From Zizania palustris (Eukaryota; Streptophyta; Magnoliopsida; Poales; Poaceae), in assembly GCA_019279435.1 (NCBI GenBank), contig JAAALK010000286.1, positions 46,583,457 to 46,647,456 of the forward strand: a stretch of DNA of 64,000 nt, written 5' to 3'. Shown one piece after another: positions 11,830 to 22,407 of this stretch (position 1 is its first letter; each line of letters begins with the position of its first letter). The notes beneath the pieces were generated by a model. It was not told where the DNA came from. It ran no database searches and worked only from the letters and a program-made list of their open reading frames with translations. A program made the translations under genes and the position numbers.

Positions 11830-12690
11830 GTAAGACATTCTATTACAAATTCCTTACACTTGCACTTTAATGTACACTAATTACATTTGTACTTTTAAAA
11901 TATTTATGCCATTCATATGTGGCCCATCACAGGTATCCAGGGAAAAATACTTTTAAAATATTTACCCCGTATTTTTGCTATGAGAGATCTTATTTACCCT
12001 AATCATTGCTAACTCATATTATCATTGTAGGTACTAGCTGGGTCTAAAATAGTTCTTGCGGTAGGGCCAGGTTGGTTTCTCACCCAGAAGTATATGTCTG
12101 AGTCTCTGGGCTGCAAATTATCTTGTATTTGTGTGGTTGGACTGTATATAATTTAGAATCCATCTCTTAAGTAGGAAGTTTGTCTTGCAATTACCATGTA
12201 CTAATTCTATTAAAAGGGGATGACCTTAAGGTTTTTTATCCAAGTTGAATTCAACATTTCATCAAACTGAAGTAATGGGATCTATCGTTTTTGTAGTCTA
12301 TAAATGAGTTGTCTTTCAAGTTGAATTCTGCAGGTATTGTTCGAATTCTTGGTGTGTAGTTCGCATGACAAGACTGCTTTTTTCTAATTTTGCATAGGAA
12401 CCGGATTGCTGCAGAATCTGCATAGCGAGATTTCTAATTTTTCATTCAATGTTCCTTGATTTGTATGTCAAGGCATTCTTGAGTTCAAAGGACCGGTCAT
12501 CACAAGCATATATAGAGTGAATCTTTTAAGCCTCTTTTTTTGGATACGGGGCATGATGATTTTAAAAACATCGTTGTCCCATGATGCATAAGGATGATGA
12601 AAAGAAATACTAAGACCGTGCTACAATCTATTGGATATCTTCTAAAGACAGGTTCATTTAGACCTAAGCAAGTATTAAATGGAATTTATG

Positions 12691-13270
12691 CCAGTTCTTC
12701 TGCATCAGGCTCAGCATTCAGTTGAAGAGAGGAGGGTTATTGCTTTGAGTACTATGGGAATACTAAGTGGGAAGTCCAGTGATCTAGACATCCTACCTTC
12801 CATGTATAATTCTATTAAAGCAATTTAGGAGGTTGACAACGCACATACATATTTTGTTTTCTAATACCTGTTGTATTATCATATTTTTTGTGGGCCCTGT
12901 TAGTCATTTACACATCGCCGCTTTAACTTTTTTGATACACTGTAAAATTTGGTATTGAAGTCACAACTCTTTACAAGCTTTTGTTTGTGTAGGCTCAAAA
13001 GGGAAACTATCTCTTCCATACCAGAGAAATGGGATGTTAAATGCTTTAGAGCAGCTGTCAAGATCGCCTCTAAAACAAATAAGCAGGCTAGCTGATGATG
13101 GTAAGCTATGTGTTCCATTCTTACCTTAATACCTTCATCGAGTGGCACCAGCTCATAGTTATTCTATCTCATGTCAGGTATTGAAGAAGTGGAACCGACA
13201 ATTCTCTCAGCTTTGGGATCTTGGATATTGATTAAAAATGAATCTTCATTGATCTTTCTCAAGTTGGTAA
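12691..13270 (+). pseudogene. Captured fragment of a GCN1/ILITYHIA-like HEAT-repeat gene
   Basis: Three blocks with splice-like borders (about 12691-12831, 12993-13100, 13178-13270) read as consecutive pieces of a HEAT-repeat protein. Recognisable stretches are HQAQHSVEERRVIALSTMG, SSDLDILPSMYNSIKAI, GSKGKLSLPYQRNGMLNALE and GIEEVEPTILSALGSW. From memory of the family these resemble the plant homologue of GCN1, the ribosome-bound activator of the GCN2 kinase. An indel at the end of block 1 gives an in-frame stop (TAG at about 12826), so this is a relic. It follows the SCC3 fragment in the same orientation within the Helitron. A different HEAT-repeat gene is possible. Confidence 0.55.
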
Positions 13271-14616
13271 TTCCATATTTCACAAAATAATATGTGTATT
13301 CTTTAGAATAGTTTCTAAAAAGGTTTACCCATGTAGTTTATCTCATGGCTTGATTATGTTTTGAATGATTTCTATATTGTCACCGCAATGATTGGTGATC
13401 ATTTGATGTGCCTTGATATCTATGAAATATTTGTATGCTTATTCTTATGATTGCATATCTTTAAGAAAATGATTAATTTTACGTAGGTCGACATTTATTC
13501 TTTGTTGAGAAAATGGAAGGAGTACTTAGTCAATAAGGCTTGGGCGAAGCAGCTACAACCCCATGAATACATCTCTGGCACTTTTTTGTCCATACACACC
13601 TAGGGCACACATCTTCTCATGTTTGATCTATTGTCCCAATGTCAAGCAAGTACATGTTAGCAATTTATCATCCACAAATCAATAGAGCCTGATAGTGCAA
13701 AACTGTATTCTACCTGGAAACATGTATGATACTCTAATTTCTGAGCTGACATGTAAATCATATTATTGATTTTAGAGTTATCTTATCAGGTTTTTGTTGG
13801 CGGGGTACTTGGATTTGCGGTGGCCACATTTACATGCATGATAGCTGGGCTTGGTAATAATGGTTGATTAACCTGACCGATAGATTGACAATATTTGTAG
13901 TTTCACACGAGTTACACAGTTACAATGATGCATTATATTCCAAATTGGTTATGTGTTTTTTGGGACCTAGCTTGTGCTAGGCGATGTGTTGTGTATAGGG
14001 AGTTTGCAATAATTATTGTTTCGTGGAATTATGAGTCAATTTCATGTGAGAAACAATTTTTTTGCTATTTTTGTGTAGCTAATTGAGAAATAATCAGCTT
14101 GTTTGCATTCACAAGTACTCTACTTGAGGTGAAATCTATTGGTTATCTAGCCAGAGTTGGCTGGCTACACAACCACTTGAGACTGCACCACGAGTGCTTG
14201 CCATGATGATAATCATCTATCGATCTCTTTTAACTTGAATCTTCAGTTATCCCATTTTTTTAATTCAAGACGTTTATTTATTTTGATTTTACCATAGCAT
14301 TAGCATGAGCACAATGCTAGGTAATTTATTTTGATTTCAAGTTCAATTTTTTTTTATTTTTACCGTTGCGTAGCACGGGCACACTACTAGTTATACTATA
14401 AAATACTGTTAATATTTAGCATCAAAACTTTGCAAAATAAAAACTCTAACGCATAGTGAGCTAGAGCCAAAAAATAGATAAAATGATGTAGCCTGTTGGA
14501 TTGAAATGAACGGCGTAGATTGCCTAACTGCAGAGGGACGTCGCTCGGCTGAAGTCAGAGAATCTCGTTCCGTCGGCGCCAAGACGGTAACTCGAGATAT
14601 GGGATAGGGTGGCAGT

Positions 14617-15433
14617 TAAGGATGACAATTACTCGTAAGTAAAAACCTAATAGGATTGGTTTGTTCCGTATTTTATACCCGACAAATAAACAGGTATGGA
14701 CATGAGTAGTCACTACCCATACTCGTTTACCCAATTATTTTAGGTATAAAAATAATTACAAACCTTAGTTCTTCTTTTCCTTCCCATCCTTCCTCCCAAC
14801 CGCTACTAACATCTTGGTCTCTTCTTTTCTCCCCCTCTACCCCAGTTTCCCCCTCTCCCAGCACTGGCCACTAGTGCACTTGAAACCATGTGTCTCCCGG
14901 CACACCATCTTGTGCCGGCCCGCCTAGATCTCGCCGTGGCCAAGCCTAAGAACCACCGCCACGCCTAGATCTTGGCCAAGCTCCATTGTGCGCTCCGGTC
15001 AGCCTCCGCTCTGACCCGCGTCCTTGGTGCTGGCTCTGGCAACGGGCGGTGATCCACGCTCCCCACTTCTTCCTCTACACCCATATGCATCGTCGGCCTT
15101 CTGCGCATGAGCCCACACTCATGCTACGTCATCGACCTTCTACGTCCGCTCCCATGTTGTCCGAGCAACGTCGCTGAATGCCGACCTCCTCTAGTTGCGC
15201 CTGCACCATGGCTCCAATAGCCCTGCACCGGCGTGCAACATGGTCCACAGTCCCACCCAAAGCTCCAGATTGTGTATTGTGCTCATGTGTACTGTGTTCC
15301 GGTTCTTTCACGGGTAAACGGGTATATAGCGTCTACGGGTAATAGGTATGGGCACGAGTTTTTACGCATTGGGTAAACGAGTATGGGTATGCGTATGCAT
15401 TACCCGTACCTGTCATACCTAATTGCCATCCTA
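14617..15433. mobile_element. Non-autonomous hAT element, copy 2
   Basis: The 817-bp element starts TAAGGATGACAATTAC and ends AATTGCCATCCTA, with a perfect 8-bp duplication GTGGCAGT (14609-14616, 15434-15441). Its sub-terminal ACGGGTATGGG-type repeats, GC-rich centre and length match copy 1 at 3382-4170, though its repeats are more decayed. Confidence 0.85.
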
Positions 15434-15441
15434 GTGGCAGT

Positions 15442-16300
15442 TAACCCGATGGGACCGGGGACCCACACCTACGGGTATGGGTCTAAATTTAGACCCATGG
15501 GTCTAAATTTAGACCCATGGGTCTACCGAGGCGGGGTCCTGCATTAAACCGGGTTCGGATACTAGTTTTTATTTAATCCACAGGTCCCCACAAGTATCCG
15601 ATTATATAAATATTTTTTCTTTCCCAAACTATTTTTTCTTTCTTTCTCAACCCACCCCGCACATCAAAGTGGTTTCCTGCATCTAGCTATCCTCCACAAG
15701 TTGTTGCACTAGATCTGCCCGGGCTGGCAACTGCCATTTCGCCCCCTAGACATGCCGATGACCATCTGTTCGTTCCCCTAACCACGTTGGAGATTGCGCC
15801 CCCTGTGCGTCAATGACCACGTCATCGACCGTTGCTCTCCTATCACGCCAACGACCACACCCTCCTATCGCGCCCGACGTTCACGACCCTCCTGTCACGC
15901 TAGTGACTGTGGTACCCTGCCATGTTGGCAACTACACCCTCCTGCCACTCCCGTCCGCCCCTGGCCACCTTCGGGCTCCTTTTGCTCTGCTACCGACTAG
16001 ATCTACAGCCTCAACTACTCCGTCACCGTCGGCAGCATCCAGTCCTCCCTAGCCACCGTTGATATCTCCTGGCGACCTTGCCCTTCCCTAGCTGGTGGCC
16101 CATCTGCCTCTAGCCGCTCTGCCCACCTTTGGCTTCTCCGTCCGCCCAAACCGAACCTTTGGGTTCTGCGGGTACCCGTTAGATCCGAGTTTGAGTCAAA
16201 ATTTCAACCTACGGGATATGCGGATCGGATCCAAATGAAACCAAATTCGGGATTGATATTGGTCAATCCGGACCCAACCCACCCCGTTGCCACCGGGAAG
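15442..16300. other. Probable remnant of an older hAT-like element
   Basis: The left side (TAACCCGATGGGACC, preceded by TAGGGTGGCAGT at 14605-14616 before the nested copy) and the right side (ACCCCGTTGCCACC, about 16281-16294) look like diverged inverse ends of a TAGGGTGGCAACGGG-type hAT element. I could not find matching 8-bp flanks. Two adjacent perfect 20-bp palindromes lie at 15478-15497 and 15498-15517. No gene is recognised in the C-rich middle. Confidence 0.3.
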
Positions 16301-17661
16301 TGGAACTTGGTTGCAGGTGTAGTAGACGAGCATGCAGTTCTTGCTTCCCCCATCGTGGGTCGTCCTCGACGGTGACACACTTGATGAAGTTGTTGCTGTT
16401 GGCCCCCGCGCGCCGCCCCGCTCATCTCCCCCTCCGGCCACCGTGCTGCTCCGATCCTCAGCTCAATATATCTTTTGCTCAGGGCAGCGACGAGCCATGG
16501 TAGATTGGTAGTATAGGGGCTGGCGGAGGGTAACAATGTCTTTTCACATGTATTTTTTTTAGGAAAAGGTAAAAAGAAATGGAAAAACGATATTTTTTAG
16601 AATTTGTAATATATTCAGTGATATTTTAATAATTGTATTACAGTGGATGATATTTTATCGAAGCTGCTCGAATTGAGTGTAATATATACATTAATTCTAC
16701 TATTCTGGTCATATTATGTAATCGATAATTATAAAACTGTGATGTTGTTACTTTGTAGAATTATTCTACCGCAAATCCGATCAAATAATTTTATTTACAA
16801 CTCATAACTTACAATTTTTTATAGTTACAACCGGTAACAATTTTTTGAATCAAGAGTTTAAATAAATACTGCTTCACGTGATAAGTTATTCCGACTTAAA
16901 TTCATCCACGGATTAATGAAATAAACTTGGACATTATATGTATCAAGTTCATTGTTCCGTACGTGCGTGAATTTAAAAAAAAAACAGAATAAAACTTATA
17001 ATGTAATCTGGCATTGACGCGACTCGTTAGTCACTACATAAGAAGCGTTTGAGTTTACTTGGAATGGGTCAATGACAAATACAATCCTGACTTTTGTAGC
17101 ATTGTTGGTGAAGACTTGTAGGGCTCTTTTGAACACAAAAAATTACACGATTTCCACATGAATTAGTTTTATTCTCACATAAATCCCTTAAATTCCCTTT
17201 ATTCAAAGTAGGCCGTAATATTGCAGAAGAGCCGTCAGCGAAAAAAAACTAGCTACGAAACATTTGTGTGACTGACCAACATTCATTTATTGACATTTTT
17301 TTGAAAACAATTTATTACAAATTTTGAACATTAAAAATCGAAAAATTGTGAAACGCATTCAAACAAGCAAACATTTATGTTAGCGTCCTATGCATTAGCT
17401 CCCCAGCCTTACCCCACATTTGAGTGATCATGCGTATATGACACAACCTTACAAACAGAGATCCATCTTACATCCTAAAAGACTTGTCTAAGGGAAGATG
17501 ATTACTTTCCCTTATAAGTTGCTCGTAGTCACTTTGTGTGGGCGAGGTAGGAAAGTTGCTGGCAACACCCAATGGTCTAGGATCCTAACACCCCATCCCT
17601 GGGAAGTTCCATAGTTAGGTATGACGATTGCTAGCTCTGATATCAATTATTAGTGTTCTAG
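16301..17661. other. Gene-free stretch
   Basis: A GC-rich patch at about 16300-16530 has overlapping short frames on both strands, none of which I recognise. From 16540 on the sequence is AT-rich and I see no structure in it. Confidence 0.4.
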
Positions 17662-18237
17662 GGCCCTGTTTGTTTGAGCTTTTGCTTTCCAAAAGCTGGC
17701 TTTTAGCTTTTGATCCTGGATTGATGGCTTTCTGTAAGCTAGCTTTCAGAAAGCTAAGATCTGTTTGACAACCCAGCTTCTATAGACCATAATTGAACCA
17801 TGTTGAAAAATACTGACATTTAGGAATATGACGTCGGGAGGCTAGGACTGGTGGCACAGAGGAGTATGACGTCGGGAGACGGGGAGGCGCGGCTGCGCAG
17901 GAGAGGATGGCGCGGCGCGGAGGGGATGACGTCGGGAGGCGCGATGCGGAGGGAGGGCGCTTGGCGGCGGCAGTCATATGGGAAGAAGAGGGAATAGGGG
18001 TTCATGGGAGGAAAATAGAAAAAAAAAACGGTTCAGGGCACTTTAGCGGTGGCAGGTGGGTAATTAACCCCAAAAGCTCACCAGAAGCTCACTTTTTGCT
18101 TCTTTCCAGCTTTCCATTGAATCACAGCTTTTCAGAGCTTTTGAAGGACGAAAGAAGCTCACCAGAAGCTAGCTGTTTGTTTGAGCTTTCAGCTTTTGGG
18201 GGCCAAAAGCTGCCTGAAAGCTCAAACAAACAGGGCC
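17662..18237. mobile_element. MITE with 21-bp perfect terminal repeats
   Basis: Ends are GGCCCTGTTTGTTTGAGCTTT and its exact inverse, with TAG on both sides (17659-17661, 18238-18240). The body has many AAAGCT/AGCTTT units in both orientations. The GC-rich middle at 17830-17990 has short frames but no recognised protein. Confidence 0.75.
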
Positions 18238-18406
18238 TAGGCCTTAGCTCCTAGGTCTCGCCCCACGTTCGGACGTTCATACATATAAAATGCAGTCTTA
18301 TAAGCATAAAACCTTCTTACATCCTAAATACCGGTCCAAGAGAGAATGACTCCTTTTGTTTTCTTATAAGATGTTCGTATCCTCCTTGTGGACAAAGTGG
18401 AACTAA

Positions 18407-18854
18407 GGTGGCGTTTGATTCGAGTGATGAGGTGAAATGGGATAGGATGGTCCCGTTTATTACAGTGTTTGGTTTGGAGTCAGGTGGGACGGAATCGTCC
18501 CACCAAGGAATATTCCTCCAATATTCGGGACGAACTCGTCCCAAAAAAATGAAGGGGCGAACTCATCCCACCTCATGCTCGGAGACTCCGAGACCGGGCT
18601 AGATGTTCTATGGCGGACCGGTGATTTCGATATGGAGGTTTTAGAGATGAGTCGGAGATTTTGAAACGGGCCAAAGGTGTTTCGGTGCGGGACGAAAGTT
18701 CCGGGGCAGAGTCCCATATCTCTCAACCCATCAACCAAACATAAAACTAGAACATCTCTATCCCTCGTAACCAAACACGAGATGGGATGATCCCATCCAA
18801 AAAAACAAGGACAAAACCGTCCTATCCTACTTTGTCTCTTAACCAAACGGCACC
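18407..18854. mobile_element. Tourist-like MITE
   Basis: It begins GGTGGCGTTTG and ends CAAACGGCACC (imperfect inverse), flanked by TAA (18404-18406, 18855-18857). The interior repeats ATGGGATGATCCC-like motifs. It is 448 bp and non-coding. Confidence 0.7.
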
Positions 18855-18898
18855 TAAATTTGCTGGTAACGTCGAAAGCCCGGGATCCTAACAAGTTA

Positions 18899-19143
18899 CT
18901 CCCTCCGATACACAAAAACAAGTTATTTTGGACATGATTTCACATACCAAGGAGCAATTAATTAGTGTGTACTTTTCATGTTTGCCCCTATTAAATATAG
19001 TGCAAGAGTAAACATAGTATGAAAAACAAGAAAGAAGTAGTACTACTTGTTGTCCAAAATGCACAATAAAATACAAAACGACTTGTTTTAGCAACCTCTT
19101 GATACAAGCCTAAAACGACTTGTTTTTGTGTACCGGAGGGGAG
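18899..19143. mobile_element. Stowaway MITE, copy A
   Basis: It begins CTCCCTCCGATACACAAAAA and ends with the inverse (TGTACCGGAGGGGAG), flanked by TA (18897-18898, 19144-19145). It is the same family as 21102-21334 but in the opposite orientation. It lies about 350 bp upstream of the small gene at 19494. Confidence 0.85.
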
Positions 19144-19378
19144 TACTTCAAAGCGATAAATGCATGGAACAATGCTAACTGCACTCAAATAATGGAGGAC
19201 GATGGTTGCCTGCTGATTAATTAATCAGAACCCTCAATAAATTATACGAGTCTCCTTTCTTGTTTGGTAGTTAGTCAACATAGATAAATCGGTCTTCCAT
19301 TGCCAACTTGCTAGCTAGAAACTGATTGACAACCAGCAAACCAGCGAGTGGCCTTCACCGCATCGTGGTCTTATCTAG

Positions 19379-19385
19379 TATATAG
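19379..19385 (+). promoter_or_regulatory. TATA box of the small CYSTM-like gene
   Basis: TATATAG lies 109 bases upstream of the ATG at 19494. With the usual 30-base spacing this predicts transcription from about 19410 and an 80-90-base leader. This is a sequence-only call. Confidence 0.5.
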
Positions 19386-19493
19386 AGGTTAGCTCACGAG
19401 ACCTGAGCATTGTATCATCAGCTCGGCCAGTTTAGCTAGCTCACAAGACCCAAGGCAGAGCAAGAACTCATCCGATCCTCTCAAAAGGGAAAG

Positions 19494-20086
19494 ATGAGCG
19501 ATCAGAGCAACTACCCTAACCCCGCTCAAGGTATCACATCTGCCTTTTTTTCATGTTGTGTCTTGTCGTTTAAAGGTATACAAACTACTACGATACATCA
19601 GTTTAAAGGAACTTAATTTATTGGAAAACGGGAGAACACTAGTATGTGTATGGAAATTTCAGATCCGATCCCCTCGGTTTTCTCCATGTTTTGATTGGGT
19701 TTCTGGCTTTCGGCTCAAACTCGTACGAAATCCATCCAATAAAAACCTCATCTTACACGCATGCAGGATACTACCAGGGTCCTCCTGCCTCGGCGATGGC
19801 CGGCGAAGATAACACGGCGGCCGGCGGCAACAAGACCAACCCCAAGAAAGAACAGGCCGGCTTCCTGGATAACTTGTCCGTACTCCGTAACCCGCAACAT
19901 CGCCTTAATTTACTCAATCTCTCGTCTAAACACCTCGATTCCTTTGTGTGTTTTTTCCCCGACGTTGAATCAATTCATATCTGTAATGCCACGCGATTAA
20001 GCTGCTTTGAATCGATTTTGCGCAGCCTCGCCTGCCTCCCCTGCGGCCGCCCTGCGCAAGCGCAAGCCACGAACGACGCCAAGTGA
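19494..20086 (+). CDS. Small 68-aa CYSTM-like protein, three exons
   Basis: Exons 19494-19530, 19767-19875 and 20026-20086 join in frame to 207 bases. The N-terminus (MSDQSNYPNPAQGYYQGPP) is rich in Tyr, Pro, Gln and Asn; the middle (NKTNPKKEQAGFLDN) is charged; the tail is FLACLPCGRPAQ plus a polar end. Plant CYSTM proteins have this layout: a short YYQGPP-type head, a charged link and a Gly-Phe-Leu entry into a Cys-rich membrane end, often tied to stress responses. Here the tail has only two Cys instead of the usual cluster, and it ends in a polar ATNDAK. Exon 2 uses the weak donor GTCCGT; other donors nearby would change the tail, so the last exon is the least certain part. A TATA box and a leader without upstream ATG support a real gene. 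Confidence 0.55.
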
Positions 20087-20519
20087 CCAAGCTTGATCGA
20101 TCTGCAGCCAGGCTCCGCCCAATTATGTACGAGTGTTTGAGTATTTAATTCCTCTGCCCAATTGTATGTATTGTTGTAGGGGTGAACGATCCACGGTGAA
20201 TTTGTGGCGCGTGTAATTTTAATTTCATACACCCTTGGATTCATTATTATTATTATTCAGTTTATCTTGTTGCGCATGACTTTGGTTTATGAAGACTGTT
20301 TTAGCCCTGGTTGAATTTTACATTAATTTAGAGCTCGTTTGGTTTTAAGCCCCTTGCCAAAAATTTTTTTTGGCAATGCCAATTATTTGGTACGGTTGAG
20401 TTTGCAAAGAACCAAAAAAAATGCATTTGTTTCGTAGAATCTAATGCGATGTACATAATTTTAAAAAAAAACGTACGCAAGAGGGCAATAATTTAGGACA
20501 GATGATTGATTAGACCATA
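20087..20519. other. 3' flank of the small gene
   Basis: The likely 3' untranslated region runs to about 20260 (TG-rich, then an ATT repeat). One MITE-like end (GAGCTCGTTTGGTTTTAAGCC, about 20332) has no partner. Nothing else was recognised. Confidence 0.35.
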
Positions 20520-20700
20520 TATATATACATTCACGCAGGAGCGCACACCGACTACTTTCAGTAGTAGATTTTCTCCGTAGAATAACAATTAAATACTACT
20601 TTTTTCTCAGTAGTATATTTTTCTGTAGAATAGTTATTATACATCCGTGGTGTAAAATAACATTTGTGTGCGTATATATGTATATATATGTGTCGTAGTT
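20520..20700. mobile_element. (TA)n-flanked micron-like repeat, second copy
   Basis: Between TA runs at about 20518-20527 and 20673-20690 lie the motifs CAGTAGTAGATTTTCTCCGTAGAATAAC and TAGAATAGTTATTATACATCCGTGGTGTA. These match, partly inverted, the units at 7320-7600. Confidence 0.45.
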
Positions 20701-21101
20701 GATTTTTGGGCGTTTGGCACAGCTGGATATATATTTTTTTTAGGTCTGATCAAATTTAGTTTCAAAAATCTTGAATCTAGAATTGTGCACGTGTTAAGCT
20801 AAAGCAATCTAGTTTTTATTTTGAACTTAAAAATAAAAATTAAAACTATTTTATTGTTTTATATAAATTCTAGATCTAACATAAATATGAAAGGGGTCCT
20901 AGAATCGTCCCAGTGTACTACGGATTCTTGCAAAGAAAAAAATTTTCCATCGTCTTGTCCGCAACTTGTATCAGGTTGGCTGAGAGAATACGTTAGCATT
21001 AATTTCCCTTTGTTTTTGAAGTCTCTTTTCTTGTGCAGGGGTAATAACCCGCGTGCCTATTTTTCTCACTACTAGACAGAGAGCATACTTGCTCACTACT
21101 A

Positions 21102-21334
21102 CTCCCTCCGATACACAAAAATCAAGAGTACACAAAAACAAGTCATTTTGTATTTTATTATACATTTTGGACAACTATATCTCTCAATTAGTACTATTTT
21201 TTCTTGTTTTTTGTGCTATATTTACTCCTGCACTATATTTAATAGGGACAAACATGGAAAGTAAACACTAATTAGTTGCTTCTTGCTATGTGAAATCATG
21301 TCCAAAACGACTTGTTTTTGTGTACCGGAGGGAG
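21102..21334. mobile_element. Stowaway MITE, copy B
   Basis: It begins CTCCCTCCGATACACAAAAA and ends TGTACCGGAGGGAG, flanked by TA (21100-21101, 21335-21336). Its body is the inverse of copy A at 18899-19143, so the two copies flank the small gene in opposite orientation. Confidence 0.85.
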
Positions 21335-21863
21335 TACTATCTTGCAGAGCTAGATACAGGCAAAGCTCAGGCTAACGGTCGCTATACGCATGCCATAACC
21401 ATTAACCACTAACCAAAGTTCCAAAGCAGTTTTTTTTGCTGTACCAAAACCCAACCAAATCAATATTGAACAAAAGTCACCGTGCTCGGATTTGACATCA
21501 CCGAGTATCTATTCAAAATGAGGTTTCATAGTATTAATTACCATGACATATCAGATTTTTTCCTGACATGACATTCAATTAATGAGAGAAGAGAATGAAG
21601 TAATATCATCATCATGACATGGTGCTAATCCGTTTTCAAGACTGATGAAACGAAATAAAACGTCCACTGAGAGCCAAATCGTTTCATAAGAGAGAGTATT
21701 TCATGAGAGCTAGTTGCATTTAATTATATTAGTTAGCCTAAGAAATAGTGAAATGAAACTCTTCACTGAGAGATGATATTTTATTTAGTTGCAAAGTTGA
21801 TGTGAACTTATAGAAAACTTTGTTATGAAACCTATCACTGTGAATAGCCTAAACAACACTTCT

Positions 21864-22135
21864 GGGGTGTTTGGATATCCTAGGCTAAAGTTTAGCTCTT
21901 ATCATATCAGATATTCAAATATTAATTAGAAAGATTAAATATGAGCTAATTACAAAACTAATTACAGAATCCCTAAACTAATTCACGGGGCAAATTTATT
22001 AAGCTTAATTAATAGATTCTTCTCGTGAATTAGCTTAGAGGTACTACAATTAGTTTTATGATTAAATCATATTTAGTATTTCTAATTAACATCTGAATAT
22101 CTGATGTAAAGTTTAGTCCAGAAGTCAAACATGCC
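21864..22135. mobile_element. Tourist-like MITE, decayed ends
   Basis: The left end GGGGTGTTTGGATATCC and the right end GTCAAACATGCC are imperfect inverses, followed inwards by CTAAAGTTTA and TAAAGTTTAG. The centre is a broad AT-rich palindrome (AATTAG...CTAATT units). Exact ends are uncertain. Confidence 0.5.
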
Positions 22136-22407
22136 TAAACTCGTTATGCAAAGAGTTTCAAATGACGGCATGGCTATATTGGAGTTGAAGCCACGAGAAG
22201 CAAAAAAAATCAAAACGCGCGGCTTTCACTCGCACTGAAATTCCACATGTAGACTTTAATATCAGAAGTCTGCTGTCTATAGTATCTCCTTGGTCAAATT
22301 TCCCAGCGGATTGTGACCGAATGTGCCACCAGACTGTACTGACCTAGTCATACTTCCGATTGGCCAGGGTTAATAAAACAATTTTGGAACTGTATTTCGC
22401 TCGGACT

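Larger units (their letters stand above)
9285..14390 (+). mobile_element. Helitron carrying captured gene fragments
   Basis: The element starts TCTATACTAATATA and ends CACTACTAG, with a short GC stem (CCGTTGC/GCACGG) just before the end. It sits between A and T, as Helitrons do. The insertion site can be checked inside the window: joining 9284 to 14391 restores a sequence that matches, in inverted orientation, the other arm of the surrounding MULE at about 8000-8105. The 5.1-kb element contains no Rep/helicase gene. It carries plant exon fragments, mostly on the plus strand (SCC3-like at 10420-11829, GCN1-like at 12691-13270) plus an unrecognised minus-strand exon at 9690-9960. It is therefore a non-autonomous gene-capturing Helitron. 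Confidence 0.88.
7872..14571. mobile_element. Mutator-like (MULE) inverted-repeat element, split by later insertions
   Basis: The left arm starts at 7872 (GGAACGAGAT) and the right arm ends at 14571 with its inverse. The arms match in inverted orientation over about 240 bp (7872-8105 against 14571-14391 joined to 9284-9229). A perfect 9-bp duplication GTCGGCGCC (7863-7871, 14572-14580) flanks it, as expected for Mutator-like elements. Removing the MITE at 8144-8882 and the Helitron at 9285-14390 leaves about 0.85 kb with no coding capacity. Confidence 0.8.
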
